A stretch of DNA of 46,768 nt from Streptomyces sp. CBMA123 (GTDB lineage Bacteria > Actinomycetota > Actinomycetes > Streptomycetales > Streptomycetaceae), in the NCBI RefSeq assembly GCF_014596465.1, contig NZ_MECK01000423.1, forward strand, positions 1 through 46,768, in the 5' to 3' direction. A program made the position numbers and the translations under genes. This document shows positions 8,665 through 18,806 of this stretch, in pieces. The notes beneath the pieces are model-generated. The model worked only from the letters and a program-made list of their open reading frames with translations. It was not told the origin of the DNA and did not search any database. Every line of letters starts with the position of its first letter. Position 1 is the stretch's first letter.

Positions 8665-9675
8665 TCAGGGGGCGCTGCCCTCGACCTGGGTGTACAGGGT
8701 GGCGATGGTGTGGTCGAAGTAGGCGCTGTACGAGGTGTCGTCGGAGTCGCCGCCCTGCTGGTAGCCGCCGATGGCGCCGACCACGTCACCGGTGGCGGTG
8801 TTGATCCACGGGCCGCCGCTGGTGCCGGCCGGGTAGGCCGGGCACTGGACGGCGCGCTGGTAACTGCTCTGCTGCCCGGTGGTGTTGGTGCACAGGCTGG
8901 GCGCCTCGGCGTCGGCCGGGTAGCCGTAGAGGCGGACGGTGGCGCCGAAGGGCTCGTCGGCGCCCAGCTTGTTGCCGCCGACCACGTCCTCGACCTTGCG
9001 GCCGTTGTTGGGGGCGGTCTCCAGGATCGCGAAGTCCTCGTCCACGTCACCGTTCTGGGACCAGCCGGCGGCGGTGTGCACCGCGGTCACCCGCCAGGTG
9101 CCGTACGGGGCGGAGCCGTCCCGGTAGCCGGGGGCGAAGGTCACGCCGTCGGCGCTGCTGAGGCAGTGGGCGGCGGTCAGCAGCAGGTTGCCGGTGGCGC
9201 TGTGCAGCACGCTGGCGGTGCAGAAGTGGTTGCCGGCCGCGACCGGACCGCTGAACAGGGCGCCGACGGTGGAGGTCTCCCGGTTGTCGGCGGGGGCGGA
9301 AGCGGTCGTCCCGAACGCCGCGCTGTGCACGTCGGGGGTGGCGGGGGCGGAGGCTGGGACGGTCGGGGTGTCGGTGGCCGTCGGGGCGTCCCCGGGGGCC
9401 GGGGTGTCGCCGGGAGTCGGCGCCGCGCTCTGGGTGGTGTCGGCGGCCGGGCCGGGCGAGGCGGGCGCCGCCGTGGTGGCGGCCGGGGAGGCCGCCGGGG
9501 CGGGCGAGACGGCCCGGACGCTGCGGGCCTCCTTCCCGGCGGCCGTCGCGTCGGACAGGCCGAACCCGTGGGTGCCGGCCACCACGGTGGCCACCACGAC
9601 CGCGGACAGCGCGGTGAACAGCGAAGGGGCCAGCAGGCGGTGGCGGCGGGACCTTGCGCGGCGGTGATCGCCCAT
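8665..9675 (-). CDS. Secreted trypsin-like serine protease
   Basis: Predicted extracellular endopeptidase of the chymotrypsin fold (S1-like). 336 residues. It has a basic N-terminus and one hydrophobic segment (about 17-37) that could be a signal peptide or anchor. A long Pro/Ala/Thr linker follows (about 55-125), then the protease domain. The triad is visible: His170 in LLLTAAHC, Asp214 in VDEDFAIL, and Ser286 in PAGTSGGPW. Cys152 and Cys171 could form the usual histidine-loop disulfide. A GGGGAG ribosome site precedes the ATG. The gene stands alone, between the tRNA-Arg terminator and a pseudogene region. The substrate is unknown. Confidence 0.9.
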   Translation of the reverse strand: MGDHRRARSRRHRLLAPSLFTALSAVVVATVVAGTHGFGLSDATAAGKEARSVRAVSPAPAASPAATTAAPASPGPAADTTQSAAPTPGDTPAPGDAPTATDTPTVPASAPATPDVHSAAFGTTASAPADNRETSTVGALFSGPVAAGNHFCTASVLHSATGNLLLTAAHCLSSADGVTFAPGYRDGSAPYGTWRVTAVHTAAGWSQNGDVDEDFAILETAPNNGRKVEDVVGGNKLGADEPFGATVRLYGYPADAEAPSLCTNTTGQQSSYQRAVQCPAYPAGTSGGPWINTATGDVVGAIGGYQQGGDSDDTSYSAYFDHTIATLYTQVEGSAP

Positions 9676-9780
9676 TTCTGACTCCCCTGCCGTGGTCGGT
9701 GGCGCCTCGTTCGGTCCATGACTATGACGCCTCAGCCTGGAAGGCGCGTTACCGCAGGCTTGGAGCTCGATGAGAATCGC

Positions 9781-10000
9781 TCACCGGGTCAGGAGGGTAT
9801 CCAAGGCGGCCGCCGCGATGAAGCCGGTGTGCGTCCCGCGGCGGAGGTGCGGGCGAAGGCCCCCGCGGCCGAGCCGGCCCGGGCGCGGTCCCGCGGCGGG
9901 TGGCCGCGGAACCAGGCGCACGGGAAGCCGGCGGCGAAGGCGTCTCCGGCGCCGTCGGTGTCCACCACCGGGCATCACCCGCTCGGCGGCACGACGGCGC
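9781..10000 (-). pseudogene. Remnant of a PfkB-family carbohydrate kinase
   Basis: On the minus strand the frame from 9968 reads VVDTDGAGDAFAAGF and then GHPPRDRARAGSAAGAFAR, which is the PfkB/ribokinase catalytic signature (DTxGAGDAF, catalytic Asp). The residues just before (RAAERVMP) and the natural C-terminus (GTHTGFIAAAALDTLLTR) are in another frame, so two compensating frameshifts are needed. No N-terminal sugar- or ATP-binding half is found before the exporter gene at 10092. This is a decayed 3' fragment. The rest of the 9676-10091 gap holds nothing I recognise. Confidence 0.65.
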
Positions 10001-10091
10001 CTCCTCGATCCCCGGACGGTGGCCAGGAGTCGAGCAGGCGCCGGAGGTTGACCGCAGACCTTGCTGCAAGCTTTCAGTCGGGGCGCTCCCG

Positions 10092-11756
10092 TCAGTCGGC
10101 CGGTGGCCGCTCCGCCCCCGTCTCCGCCCGGACCCCGGGCTGCACATGGGCCCGCACATCGGCGATGGCCGCGGCCCTGGGGCTCGGCCGGCCGTCCAGG
10201 ACGGCCCCGTCCACCACGGACCCGTCCACGGCGGCGGGCACCTCCACCGCGCCCGGGACGGCGGTCGCCTCACCGGGCGCCGGACGGTGGTCGATCATCA
10301 GGAAGGCGACCAGCGCGGCCAGCAGCAGCACGCCCATCGCCACCCAGGTCGCGACCACGTAGCCGTGCACCGCGCCCTGGGCCCGCACCAGCGGACCGCC
10401 CGCGAGCCGGGTCGACAGGTACGAGGCGGTGGCGCTGGCGGCGATCGTGTTCAGCAGTGCCGTACCGAGTGAACCGCCCACCTGCTGGGCCGAGTTGATG
10501 GTGGCCGAGGCCGCGCCGGCCTCGTTCGGGGCGACCCCGAGGGTGGCCAGGCTCATCGCCGGCATGAACACCAGGCCCATGCCGAAGCCGATCAGCAGCA
10601 CCGAGGGCAGCACCATCGCGGCCCACGGGCTGTCCACCTTCATCTGGGTCAGCCAGGCCATGCCGCCGGCGGCCAGCAGCAGCCCGGGGGTGATCAGGTT
10701 CCGGGACGGCACCCTGGTCATCAGCCGGGCCGCGACGCCGGTCGAACTCAGCACGATGGCAGCCGTCATCGGCAGGAAGGAGATGCCGGAGACCACCGGC
10801 GAGAAGTGCTTGATCGCCTGCATGTAGTACGTCAGGAACAGGAACAGGCCGAACATGCCGACCATGGCCAGGCCCACCGAGAGCGCGCCGCCACCGCGGT
10901 TGCGCTCGGCCACGATGTGGATCGGCAGCAGCGGGTGCGCGGAGCGCTTCTCGACCAGGACGAACACCCCGAGCAGCACCACGCCCAGCAGCAGCGATCC
11001 GATCACCAGGCCGTCGCTCCAGCCCCGGGTGACGGCCTCGGAGGTGCCGAACACGATGGCCAGCAGGCCGCCGCAGCCGAGCAGCGCCCCGGGCAGGTCG
11101 AGCTTGATCCGGCGCCCCCTGGCGATGTGGTCGCGGTTGAGCACCCGGAACGCCGCGAGGGCGGTGACCACGGCGATCGGGGAGTTCACGAACAGGCACC
11201 AGCGCCAGTTCAGGTACTCGGTCAGCAGGCCGCCGGCGATGAAGCCGATCGCGGCGCCGCCACCGGCGATCGCGCCGAAGATGCCGAAGGCCGTACTGCG
11301 TTCCTTCGGATTGGAGAAGGTGGTGGAGAGCAGCCCCAGCGCGGAGGGGGCGAGCAGGGCGCCGAACGCGCCCTGGAGGGCGCGGGCGCCGAAGAGCATG
11401 GCCGGGCTGACCGCCGCGCCGCCGAGGGCGGAGGCGAGGGCGAAGCCCAGGAGGCCGATGATGAAGACGCGCTTGCGGCCGAAGAGGTCGCCCAGCCGGC
11501 CGCCGAGCAGCAGCAGCCCGCCGAAGGCGAGGGTGTAGGCGGTGATCACCCACTGCCGGTCCGCGTCCGAGATGCCCAGGTCCCGCTGGGCCGATGGCAG
11601 TGCGATGTTCACGATGGTGATGTCGAGGACGATCATGAGCTGGGCGATGGCGATGACCGCCAGCGCCCACCAGCGGCGGCTGTCCGCTTCCTCATGACCG
11701 GTGACGGCTTGAGCAGACACTGGTCGAGCCTTCCGAACGGGGGACGGAGAGGTCAC
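10092..11756 (-). CDS. MFS exporter, DHA2 (14-TM) drug:proton antiporter type
   Basis: Membrane efflux protein, 554 residues, with about 14 hydrophobic segments. Seen: motif A-like GGRLGDLFGRKRVFIIG, motif C-like GAIAGGGAAIGFIAGGLL, the LNWRWCLFVNSPIA loop typical of DHA2 exporters, and a poorly conserved Pro/Ala/Val C-terminal tail of about 60 residues. The GTG at 11756 is chosen because GGAAGG lies 7 nt upstream; extending to 11798 adds 14 residues with no ribosome site. The substrate cannot be read from sequence. No regulator is adjacent on the same strand; the TetR gene at 13812 is separated by the DUF885 gene. Confidence 0.88.
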   Translation of the reverse strand: MTSPSPVRKARPVSAQAVTGHEEADSRRWWALAVIAIAQLMIVLDITIVNIALPSAQRDLGISDADRQWVITAYTLAFGGLLLLGGRLGDLFGRKRVFIIGLLGFALASALGGAAVSPAMLFGARALQGAFGALLAPSALGLLSTTFSNPKERSTAFGIFGAIAGGGAAIGFIAGGLLTEYLNWRWCLFVNSPIAVVTALAAFRVLNRDHIARGRRIKLDLPGALLGCGGLLAIVFGTSEAVTRGWSDGLVIGSLLLGVVLLGVFVLVEKRSAHPLLPIHIVAERNRGGGALSVGLAMVGMFGLFLFLTYYMQAIKHFSPVVSGISFLPMTAAIVLSSTGVAARLMTRVPSRNLITPGLLLAAGGMAWLTQMKVDSPWAAMVLPSVLLIGFGMGLVFMPAMSLATLGVAPNEAGAASATINSAQQVGGSLGTALLNTIAASATASYLSTRLAGGPLVRAQGAVHGYVVATWVAMGVLLLAALVAFLMIDHRPAPGEATAVPGAVEVPAAVDGSVVDGAVLDGRPSPRAAAIADVRAHVQPGVRAETGAERPPAD

Positions 11757-11838
11757 GCAGTCGCCTTCCAGCCAAACGCCGCCCCAGGGGAATGGCAAGG
11801 AAAAACCTCACCAAATCGACCTTTGTCGGACAAAAGGA

Positions 11839-11878
11839 CCAGGGCCTCGGGACTCCTGACCGAGTCCCGGGGCCCTGG
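11839..11878 (-). terminator. Hairpin terminator downstream of the DUF885 gene
   Basis: A 17-bp inverted repeat with one mismatch (CCAGGGCCTCGGGACTC against GAGTCCCGGGGCCCTGG) and a 6-nt loop, 12 nt past the stop at 11891. It also shields the exporter gene that follows on the same strand. Confidence 0.78.
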
Positions 11879-11890
11879 CCCCCGCCCCGC

Positions 11891-13648
11891 TCAGAGCGCG
11901 GACAGCTCCGTGACCAGGTCGTCCAGCCCCAGCGAGCCCTGCGAGAGCGCCGCCATGTGCCAGGCCTTGAGGTCGAACTCCTCACCGCGCGCCTCGTGCG
12001 CCGCCCGCGCCGCCGCCCGGCCGCGCAGCCAGGCGCGCTCGCCCAGCTTGTAGCCGATCGCCTGGCCGGGCATGCCCAGGTAGCGCACCAGCTCGCTGTC
12101 CAGGAAGTCGGCGGACAGTCCGCAGTAGCGGCCGAAGAACTCCCGCGCGTACTCCGGGCTCACCGGCTCGCCCGGCCGGTACGGGGAGTCCGCCGGGAAG
12201 TCCAGGCCGACGTGCATGCCGATGTCGACGATGACCCGCAGCGCCCGCATCATCTGGGCGTTCAGGAAGCCCAGCCGGTGGCCCGGGTCGGTGAGGTAGC
12301 CGAGCTCGTCCATCAGGCGCTCGGCGTAGAGCGCCCAGCCCTCCAGGTTGGCGCTCACCCCGCCGAGGCTCACCTGGTAGTTGGAGAGTCGGTCCGCGAC
12401 GTACACCCACTGCGCGAGCTGCAGGTGGTGGCCCGGGACGCCCTCGTGGTACCAGGTCGACACCAGGTCCCAGACCGGGAAGCGCTCCTCGCCGAGCACC
12501 GGCAGCCAGGTCCGCCCCGGACGGCTGAAGTCCAGCGCCGGCTGGGTGTAGTACGGCGCGGCGGCACTGCCGGGCGGGGCGATCCGCGACTCGACCCGGG
12601 TGACCGGCTCGGCCAGGTCGAAGTGGGTGCCCTGGAGGTCCCGGATGGCCTGGTCCATCAGGCCCTGGAGGTACTCCCGGGCCGCCTCGGCGCCCTCGAT
12701 CGCCGGGCCGTCCGTCTCCAGCCACTTCATCGCCGCCATCGGGCCGACGCCCGGGCGGACCTTCTCGGCCTCGGCCTCCATCTGCGCGAGCAGGTCGTGG
12801 AACTCGCTCCAGGCCCACGCGTACGCCTCGTCCAGGTCCAGGTCGGCGCCCGTCCAGTAGCGCACCCAGCGGCCGTAGCGCTCCCGGCCCGCGGTGTCCG
12901 GGGTGTCGGCCGCGGCCGGCCCGTACACGTCGCGCAGCCAGTCCCGCAGCGCGGCCAGCGCGTCGGCGGCGGCCACCGCGTGCCCGGTCAGCTCGGCCCG
13001 TACGGCCTCCGGCGCGTCCTGGACGAACTCGCCGAACCAGCCCGCCCGTCGCCCGGCACCGCCCTCGTCCGAGCCGCCACCCGGCGCACCTTCCTCCGCC
13101 GCGTGCCCGGACAGCCACTCGCCGAACTGGCCGACCACCGTCTCCACCTGGCGCGGGCCGGACAGCAGGCCGCGCTCGATGCCCTCGGCCAGCGTCCGCC
13201 GGTACTGCTCCAGCGCCAGCGGGAAGCGGGCCAGCCGACGGCCGACCAGCTGCCACTCGGCCTCGGTGCCGGTGGCCATCAGGGTGAAGGCCTCCCGCAT
13301 GTTGTGCACCGGGGAGCCCAGGTTGCGCACCGCGCGGTAGTCCTCCCCCGCGTCGTGCACGGCGAGTTCGGCGCTCAGCCGCTCGCGCAGCAGACGGGCG
13401 CAGCGGCGCTCCACCTCGTCGTCGGCGGCGCCGGCTCGCTCCGCCTCGTCCAGCCGGGCCAGGGTGCGGCGGCCGAGGTCGGCGATCGCCTCGAAGCCGG
13501 CCGGGGACAGGTCGGGCAGCCGGTCGTCCTCCGGGTTGAGGCCGAGGTACACCGCGGTCAGCGGATCGAGGTCGGCCAGGGCCTGGACGTATCCGTCGGC
13601 GATGCGGCGGGGGGTGTCCCCGCCGGTGGTGATCAGTTCTTCAACCAT
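11891..13648 (-). CDS. DUF885 family protein, probable zinc metallopeptidase
   Basis: 585 residues matching the DUF885 family throughout. The candidate zinc-binding motif is STWYHEGVPGHHLQ (His401, Glu402, His407/408), with a downstream NLEGWALYAERLMDELGY helix supplying a further acidic ligand, and the family segment LRVIVDIGMHVG. Family members are predicted to be gluzincin-like peptidases; few are characterised, so peptidase activity is inference. No signal peptide is evident, so it is probably cytoplasmic. The ATG at 13648 is used; the ribosome site is weak. The 163-bp gap to the divergent TetR gene suggests shared regulation. Confidence 0.85.
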   Translation of the reverse strand: MVEELITTGGDTPRRIADGYVQALADLDPLTAVYLGLNPEDDRLPDLSPAGFEAIADLGRRTLARLDEAERAGAADDEVERRCARLLRERLSAELAVHDAGEDYRAVRNLGSPVHNMREAFTLMATGTEAEWQLVGRRLARFPLALEQYRRTLAEGIERGLLSGPRQVETVVGQFGEWLSGHAAEEGAPGGGSDEGGAGRRAGWFGEFVQDAPEAVRAELTGHAVAAADALAALRDWLRDVYGPAAADTPDTAGRERYGRWVRYWTGADLDLDEAYAWAWSEFHDLLAQMEAEAEKVRPGVGPMAAMKWLETDGPAIEGAEAAREYLQGLMDQAIRDLQGTHFDLAEPVTRVESRIAPPGSAAAPYYTQPALDFSRPGRTWLPVLGEERFPVWDLVSTWYHEGVPGHHLQLAQWVYVADRLSNYQVSLGGVSANLEGWALYAERLMDELGYLTDPGHRLGFLNAQMMRALRVIVDIGMHVGLDFPADSPYRPGEPVSPEYAREFFGRYCGLSADFLDSELVRYLGMPGQAIGYKLGERAWLRGRAAARAAHEARGEEFDLKAWHMAALSQGSLGLDDLVTELSAL

Positions 13649-13811
13649 TCGGACATCATCTCGGTGCCCGGGCCGATTGCAAGCCCCGGATGCCCTCTGT
13701 TGACCTGCTGCGGTTCGGTTCTGACGCACAGTGCGCGACCTGAACACCCGTTCGGAGAGATCCGGTGCGCGACAGGTCCCGATCGGTCCGACGCCCATTA
13801 CGCTGACGGCC

Positions 13812-14573
13812 ATGGAAGCCCGCCCCACCACGGCAACCGAGCCGGAGCCCGCCCAGGCCGCCCCCCAACCGCGCCCGCGCCGCTCCGGCTACCGGCGACT
13901 GCCGGTCGAACAGCGGCGCGAGCAGCTGATCGCGGTCGCCCTGGAGCTGTTCGCCTCCCGGCCGCCCGAGGAAGTCGGCCTGGACGACGTGGCCGAGGCC
14001 GCCGGCGCCTCCCGGCCCCTGGTCTACCGCTACTTCGCGGGCGGCAAGCAGCAGTTGTACGAGGCCGCGCTGCGCACCGCGGCGGACGAACTGACCGGCC
14101 GGTTCGTCGTCCCGCCGACCGGGACGCCGTCCGAGCAGCTGGCGGCCGCGCTGGACGGCTACTTCGCCTTCGTGGCCGAGCACGACGCCGGCTACTCGGC
14201 GCTGCTGCGCGGCGGTTCGGTGGTGGAGACGGCCCGCACCACGGCGATCGTGGACGACGTCCGGCGGGCGGCGCTCAAGCGGACCCTGCGGCACCTGGGC
14301 GTACGGGAGGCCGGGCCGCGGCTGACCCTGCTGGTGCGCTCCTGGATCGCGGTGGTCGAGGGGGCGTCGCTCAGCTGGCTGGACGAGGGGCGCGAGCTGC
14401 CGGTCGACGGACTGCGGGACTGGCTGGTGGATCAGTTCACGGCGATGGCGGCGGCCACGGCGCTGCACGATCCGCAGACGGCGGAGGTGCTGGCGGGGCT
14501 GCTCGCGCTGGAGGGGCCGCGCGCGGAGCGGGCCGAGCGGCTGCGGGCGGTGCTTCGTAGCGGCGATTCGTAG
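13812..14573 (+). CDS. TetR family transcriptional regulator
   Basis: 253 residues. The N-terminal helix-turn-helix lies at about 35-80 (RREQLIAVALELFASRPPEE, DDVAEAAGASRPLVYRYFAGGKQQLYEAAL), the TetR pattern with YRYF before the recognition helix end. The C-terminal helical part resembles TetR_C domains of streptomycete regulators of this type (YFAFVAEHDAGYSALLRGG). The ATG at 13812 is chosen over an upstream in-frame ATG at 13731 because the extra 27 residues are unlike the family. It diverges from the DUF885 gene and probably controls it, itself, or both. No clear palindromic operator was found in the gap. Its stop codon lies inside a 13-bp tandem repeat. Confidence 0.9.
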   Translation: MEARPTTATEPEPAQAAPQPRPRRSGYRRLPVEQRREQLIAVALELFASRPPEEVGLDDVAEAAGASRPLVYRYFAGGKQQLYEAALRTAADELTGRFVVPPTGTPSEQLAAALDGYFAFVAEHDAGYSALLRGGSVVETARTTAIVDDVRRAALKRTLRHLGVREAGPRLTLLVRSWIAVVEGASLSWLDEGRELPVDGLRDWLVDQFTAMAAATALHDPQTAEVLAGLLALEGPRAERAERLRAVLRSGDS

Positions 14574-14593
14574 CGGCGGTTCGTAGCTGCGGT
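14555..14593. repeat. 13-bp tandem repeat, three copies, across the TetR stop codon
   Basis: Three contiguous units, TCGTAGCGGCGAT, TCGTAGCGGCGGT and TCGTAGCTGCGGT. Each carries a TAG; the first in-frame TAG (14571-14573) ends the regulator gene. Confidence 0.8.
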
Positions 14594-14605
14594 TCGGTGA
14601 GACCT

Positions 14606-14630
14606 CCCGACCCCCGTGCCAAGGGTCGGG
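14606..14630. terminator. Hairpin between convergent TetR and FAH genes
   Basis: CCCGACCC (14606-14613) pairs perfectly with GGGTCGGG (14623-14630) with a 9-nt loop, in the 79-bp gap between converging genes. Confidence 0.6.
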
Positions 14631-14652
14631 TCGGCGCGGCGCGGCGCGTCGG

Positions 14653-15504
14653 CTAGGCCTTGCCGAGCACCTGGCGCTGGCGGCCGAGGCCGTCGATCTC
14701 GATCTCGACGACGTCCCCCGGGGCGAGGAACGGCTTGCCCGGGTGGCCCAGGGTGACCCCGGCCGGGGTGCCGGTGACGATCACGTCGCCGGGCTCCAGC
14801 ACCATGAACTGGCTGGCGTAGCGGACGAGTTCGAGCACCGGGAAGATCATCTCGGCGGTGTTGCCGTGCTGCCGCCGCTCGCCGTTGACCCACAGCCGCA
14901 GCGCCAGCGCCTGCGGGTCGGCCACCTCGTCGGCGGTGACCAGCCAGGGCCCGAGCGGGGTGAAGGTCTCCGCCGACTTGCCCTTGTCCCACTGGCCGCC
15001 GCGCTCGAACTGGAAGGCCCGCTCGGTGACGTCGTTGGCGATCGTGTAGCCGGCGATCACCCCGGCGGCCTCGGCGTGCGAGTCCAGGTAGCGGGCGGTG
15101 CGGCCGATGACGATCGCCAGCTCGGCCTCGTAGTCGGTCTTCTCGCCGCCGCGCGGCACCAGCACCTCGTCGTACGGGCCGACCACGGTGGAGCTCGGCT
15201 TGAGGAAGATCACCGGCTCGTCCGGGATCGCGGCCCCGGCCTCGGCCGCGTGGTCGCGGTAGTTGAGCCCGATGCCGACCACCTTGCCCGGCCGGGCCAC
15301 CGGGGCGCCCACCCGCAGGCCGTCCAGGTCCACCACCGGCAGGACACCGGCGGCCGCCTCCCGGGCCAGCTCGGTGGTGTCCAGCCCGGACAGGAAGGCC
15401 CCGTCGAGGTCACGGGCCCGCCCGGAGAGGTCGTACGCGGTGCCGTCCTCGCCCAGCAGGACCGGGCGCTCGGCGCCCGGGGGTCCGACGCGAAGGAGCT
15501 TCAT
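14653..15504 (-). CDS. Fumarylacetoacetate hydrolase family protein
   Basis: 283 residues, the length of the short FAH-family enzymes (2-hydroxyhepta-2,4-diene-1,7-dioate isomerase and related hydrolases, acylpyruvases, oxaloacetate decarboxylases). Seen: GIGLNYRDHAAEAG, PVIFLKPSSTVVGP, the metal-ligand segment DYEAELAIVIG, GYTIANDVTER, and the C-terminal PGDVIVTGTPAGVTLG. These family motifs bind one divalent metal; the substrate cannot be assigned. The ATG at 15504 is used; GGTGA lies about 9 nt upstream. The 291-bp gap to the divergent hydrolase gene holds the promoters of both. Cytoplasmic. Confidence 0.9.
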   Translation of the reverse strand: MKLLRVGPPGAERPVLLGEDGTAYDLSGRARDLDGAFLSGLDTTELAREAAAGVLPVVDLDGLRVGAPVARPGKVVGIGLNYRDHAAEAGAAIPDEPVIFLKPSSTVVGPYDEVLVPRGGEKTDYEAELAIVIGRTARYLDSHAEAAGVIAGYTIANDVTERAFQFERGGQWDKGKSAETFTPLGPWLVTADEVADPQALALRLWVNGERRQHGNTAEMIFPVLELVRYASQFMVLEPGDVIVTGTPAGVTLGHPGKPFLAPGDVVEIEIDGLGRQRQVLGKA

Positions 15505-16449
15505 GGATCCGTCACCAGCCTTTCGTCGCAGCTCACCGGGGCGGCGCGGACACCGCTCCCGAGTCTGGCAACGAGGTATATCAACGGCCCGGACCGGTGG
15601 ACCAGACCGTCCCGATGGGCGGATTCCCATCAAATCGCACCAGGGCACCGGGGCCCGAATAGGTGACCCGTACGGTTGACAGCCGCCCGGCGCCCGCCGC
15701 CGGCGGATCCATCGGTGGCGGATCCGTCGGCGGCGAGGACAGGCCCTGAGCGAACGCCCGCGTGCCGGGGCGCCGCAGGGTGCAGGATCCGGGGCATGGA
15801 GATCACCCGGGTACGCGACGAGTTGCACATGATCACCCTGGAGTTCGGCACCGCCTACCTCTGGCGGGACGACCACGGACTGACCCTGGTCGACACCGGC
15901 ATCGCCGGATCGGCGGAGGGGATCGAGAAGGGAATCCGCACCATCGGGCTGGAGCCGACGGCCGTGCGCCGGATCGTGCTCACCCACCACCACGAGGACC
16001 ACACCGGCTCGGCCGCCGAGCTGGCCCGCCGCTGGAGCGCCGAGGTGGTGGCGCACCGGTTGGAGGCACCGGTCGTCCGGCGCGAGCAGCCGGCGGCGCC
16101 ACCGGTGCTCAGCCCCTTCGAACAGCAGCTGTGGGACGGGCTGCCGCCGATGCCGCCGGCCGAGCCCTGCCCGGTGCACCGCGAGGTCGAGGACGGGGAC
16201 GTGCTGGACATCGGCGGCGGCGCGGTGGTCGTGCACGTGCCCGGCCACACCGACGGCAGCATCGCACTGCACCTGCCCGGGCCCGGGGTGCTGTTCACCG
16301 GGGACGTGGTGTCCAACGTGCAGGGGCAGACCAGGCCCGGGGTGTTCCACACCGACCCGGCCCGCGCCTTCGCCTCCTTCCACCGGCTGGCCGCGCTGCC
16401 GGTGGAGACGGCGGTCTTCGGGCACGGCGACCCGATCGCCGCGGGCGCC

Positions 16450-17661
<1,212 letters not shown>

Positions 17662-17761
17662 GCACTCCCCCAACGTGCCCGCGCCCGAACGGCGTTCGCC
17701 GTCGGCGGGGTCACCATAGCGGCGGTCGGGGACGAACGGGTGAACGAAGCAGGGCCTGGTG

Positions 17762-18751
17762 TCACGGCTTGGGCTTGGGGAGGCCGACCGGGTTGATCTC
17801 CGACGTCGGCACCGCCTCGTTCTCCAGGCCCCAGCGCTTGAGCACCTGTCCGTACGTGCCGTTCCGGATCACCTCGTCCAGCGCGCCGTTGAGCGCCTTG
17901 ACCAGCCCGTTGTCCTTGTGGGTGGTCGCCGCGATCTTGCCGAGGACGTCGGCGCCGCCGCCCGAGAAGGTGCCGACCACCTCGGTCTGGCCGGTCTGCA
18001 CGGCGTGGAAGGCCAGGCTGGGGTTGGGGCCGGTGTAGACGTCGATCCGGCCGGAGGAGAGCGCCAGGTAGTACTCGGTGCCGGAGAAGTACTTGATGTC
18101 GATCGGCTTGAGGCCGTTGCGGACGTTCTCCTCGCTCCAGGAGATCAGCAGCTTCTCCTGGTTGGTGCCGGTGGCGACGCCGACGGACCGGCCGGCCAGG
18201 TCCTTGGCGCCGGTGACCTTGAGGCCGCTGCCCTTCTTCGCCTCGAAGCCGAGGACGTCCAGCCGGTAGGTGGCGAAGTCGTACTTCTCCTTGCGCTCCT
18301 CGGTGACGGTGATGTTGGACAGGCCCACGTCGTACTTGCCGCTGTCCAGGCCGACGAAGATGTTCTCCCAGGAGACGGGGTTGAACTCGACCTTGAGGCC
18401 GAGCACGTCGCCGATCAGCGAGGCGATGTCCGGCTCGACGCCGATGATGGTCTTGTCGTCGTCGGCGTAGAAGTCCAGCGGCGGGGTGGAGCCGATGGAG
18501 TCGACGACCCTCAGGGTGCCTCTCTTGCGGATCTCCTCCGGCACCAGCGCCGCGATGGCGTCGACCTTGGGCGTGCCGACCCGGTTCTGCCGGGGCGAGA
18601 GGTTCACCACGGTGCCGTCCGGCGCGGTGCTGCCCTTGGCCGGGGCGAGCTCCGCCGAGGCGCCGCTCGCGCCGCTGCCGCAGCCGGCCAGGACGAGGGC
18701 GGCGGCGAGCGAGCCGGCGGCGGTCACGAGGGCGCGACGGGGTAGGGACAT
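17762..18751 (-). CDS. ABC transporter solute-binding lipoprotein, amino acid (PAAT) family (SBP2)
   Basis: 329 residues. Signal peptide with lipobox LVLAGC, so it is a lipoprotein on the outer face of the membrane. The mature part is a family 3 solute-binding protein: RKRGTLRVVDSIGSTPP, GVEPDIASLIGDVLGLKVEFNPVSW, LDSGKYDVGLSNITVTEERKEKYDF. It is the last gene of the operon that starts with the leader peptide, 55 nt after the ATPase gene. Overall layout matches the SBP at 20646 (both carry a VPEE/LPEE(I/V)RK segment before the first strand), so the transporter seems to have two binding proteins. An amino acid or cystine-like ligand is suggested by family and context. Confidence 0.92.
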   Translation of the reverse strand: MSLPRRALVTAAGSLAAALVLAGCGSGASGASAELAPAKGSTAPDGTVVNLSPRQNRVGTPKVDAIAALVPEEIRKRGTLRVVDSIGSTPPLDFYADDDKTIIGVEPDIASLIGDVLGLKVEFNPVSWENIFVGLDSGKYDVGLSNITVTEERKEKYDFATYRLDVLGFEAKKGSGLKVTGAKDLAGRSVGVATGTNQEKLLISWSEENVRNGLKPIDIKYFSGTEYYLALSSGRIDVYTGPNPSLAFHAVQTGQTEVVGTFSGGGADVLGKIAATTHKDNGLVKALNGALDEVIRNGTYGQVLKRWGLENEAVPTSEINPVGLPKPKP

Positions 18752-18806
18752 GGCGGGACTCCTGCTCGGTGAAGGCGGGTTGGGGGGCTTGTCGCGTGGT
18801 GGGGGG

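Noticed and set aside
11757..11838. Regulator binding site for the exporter at 10092
   Set aside because: No inverted repeat beyond the DUF885 terminator is visible in this short gap.
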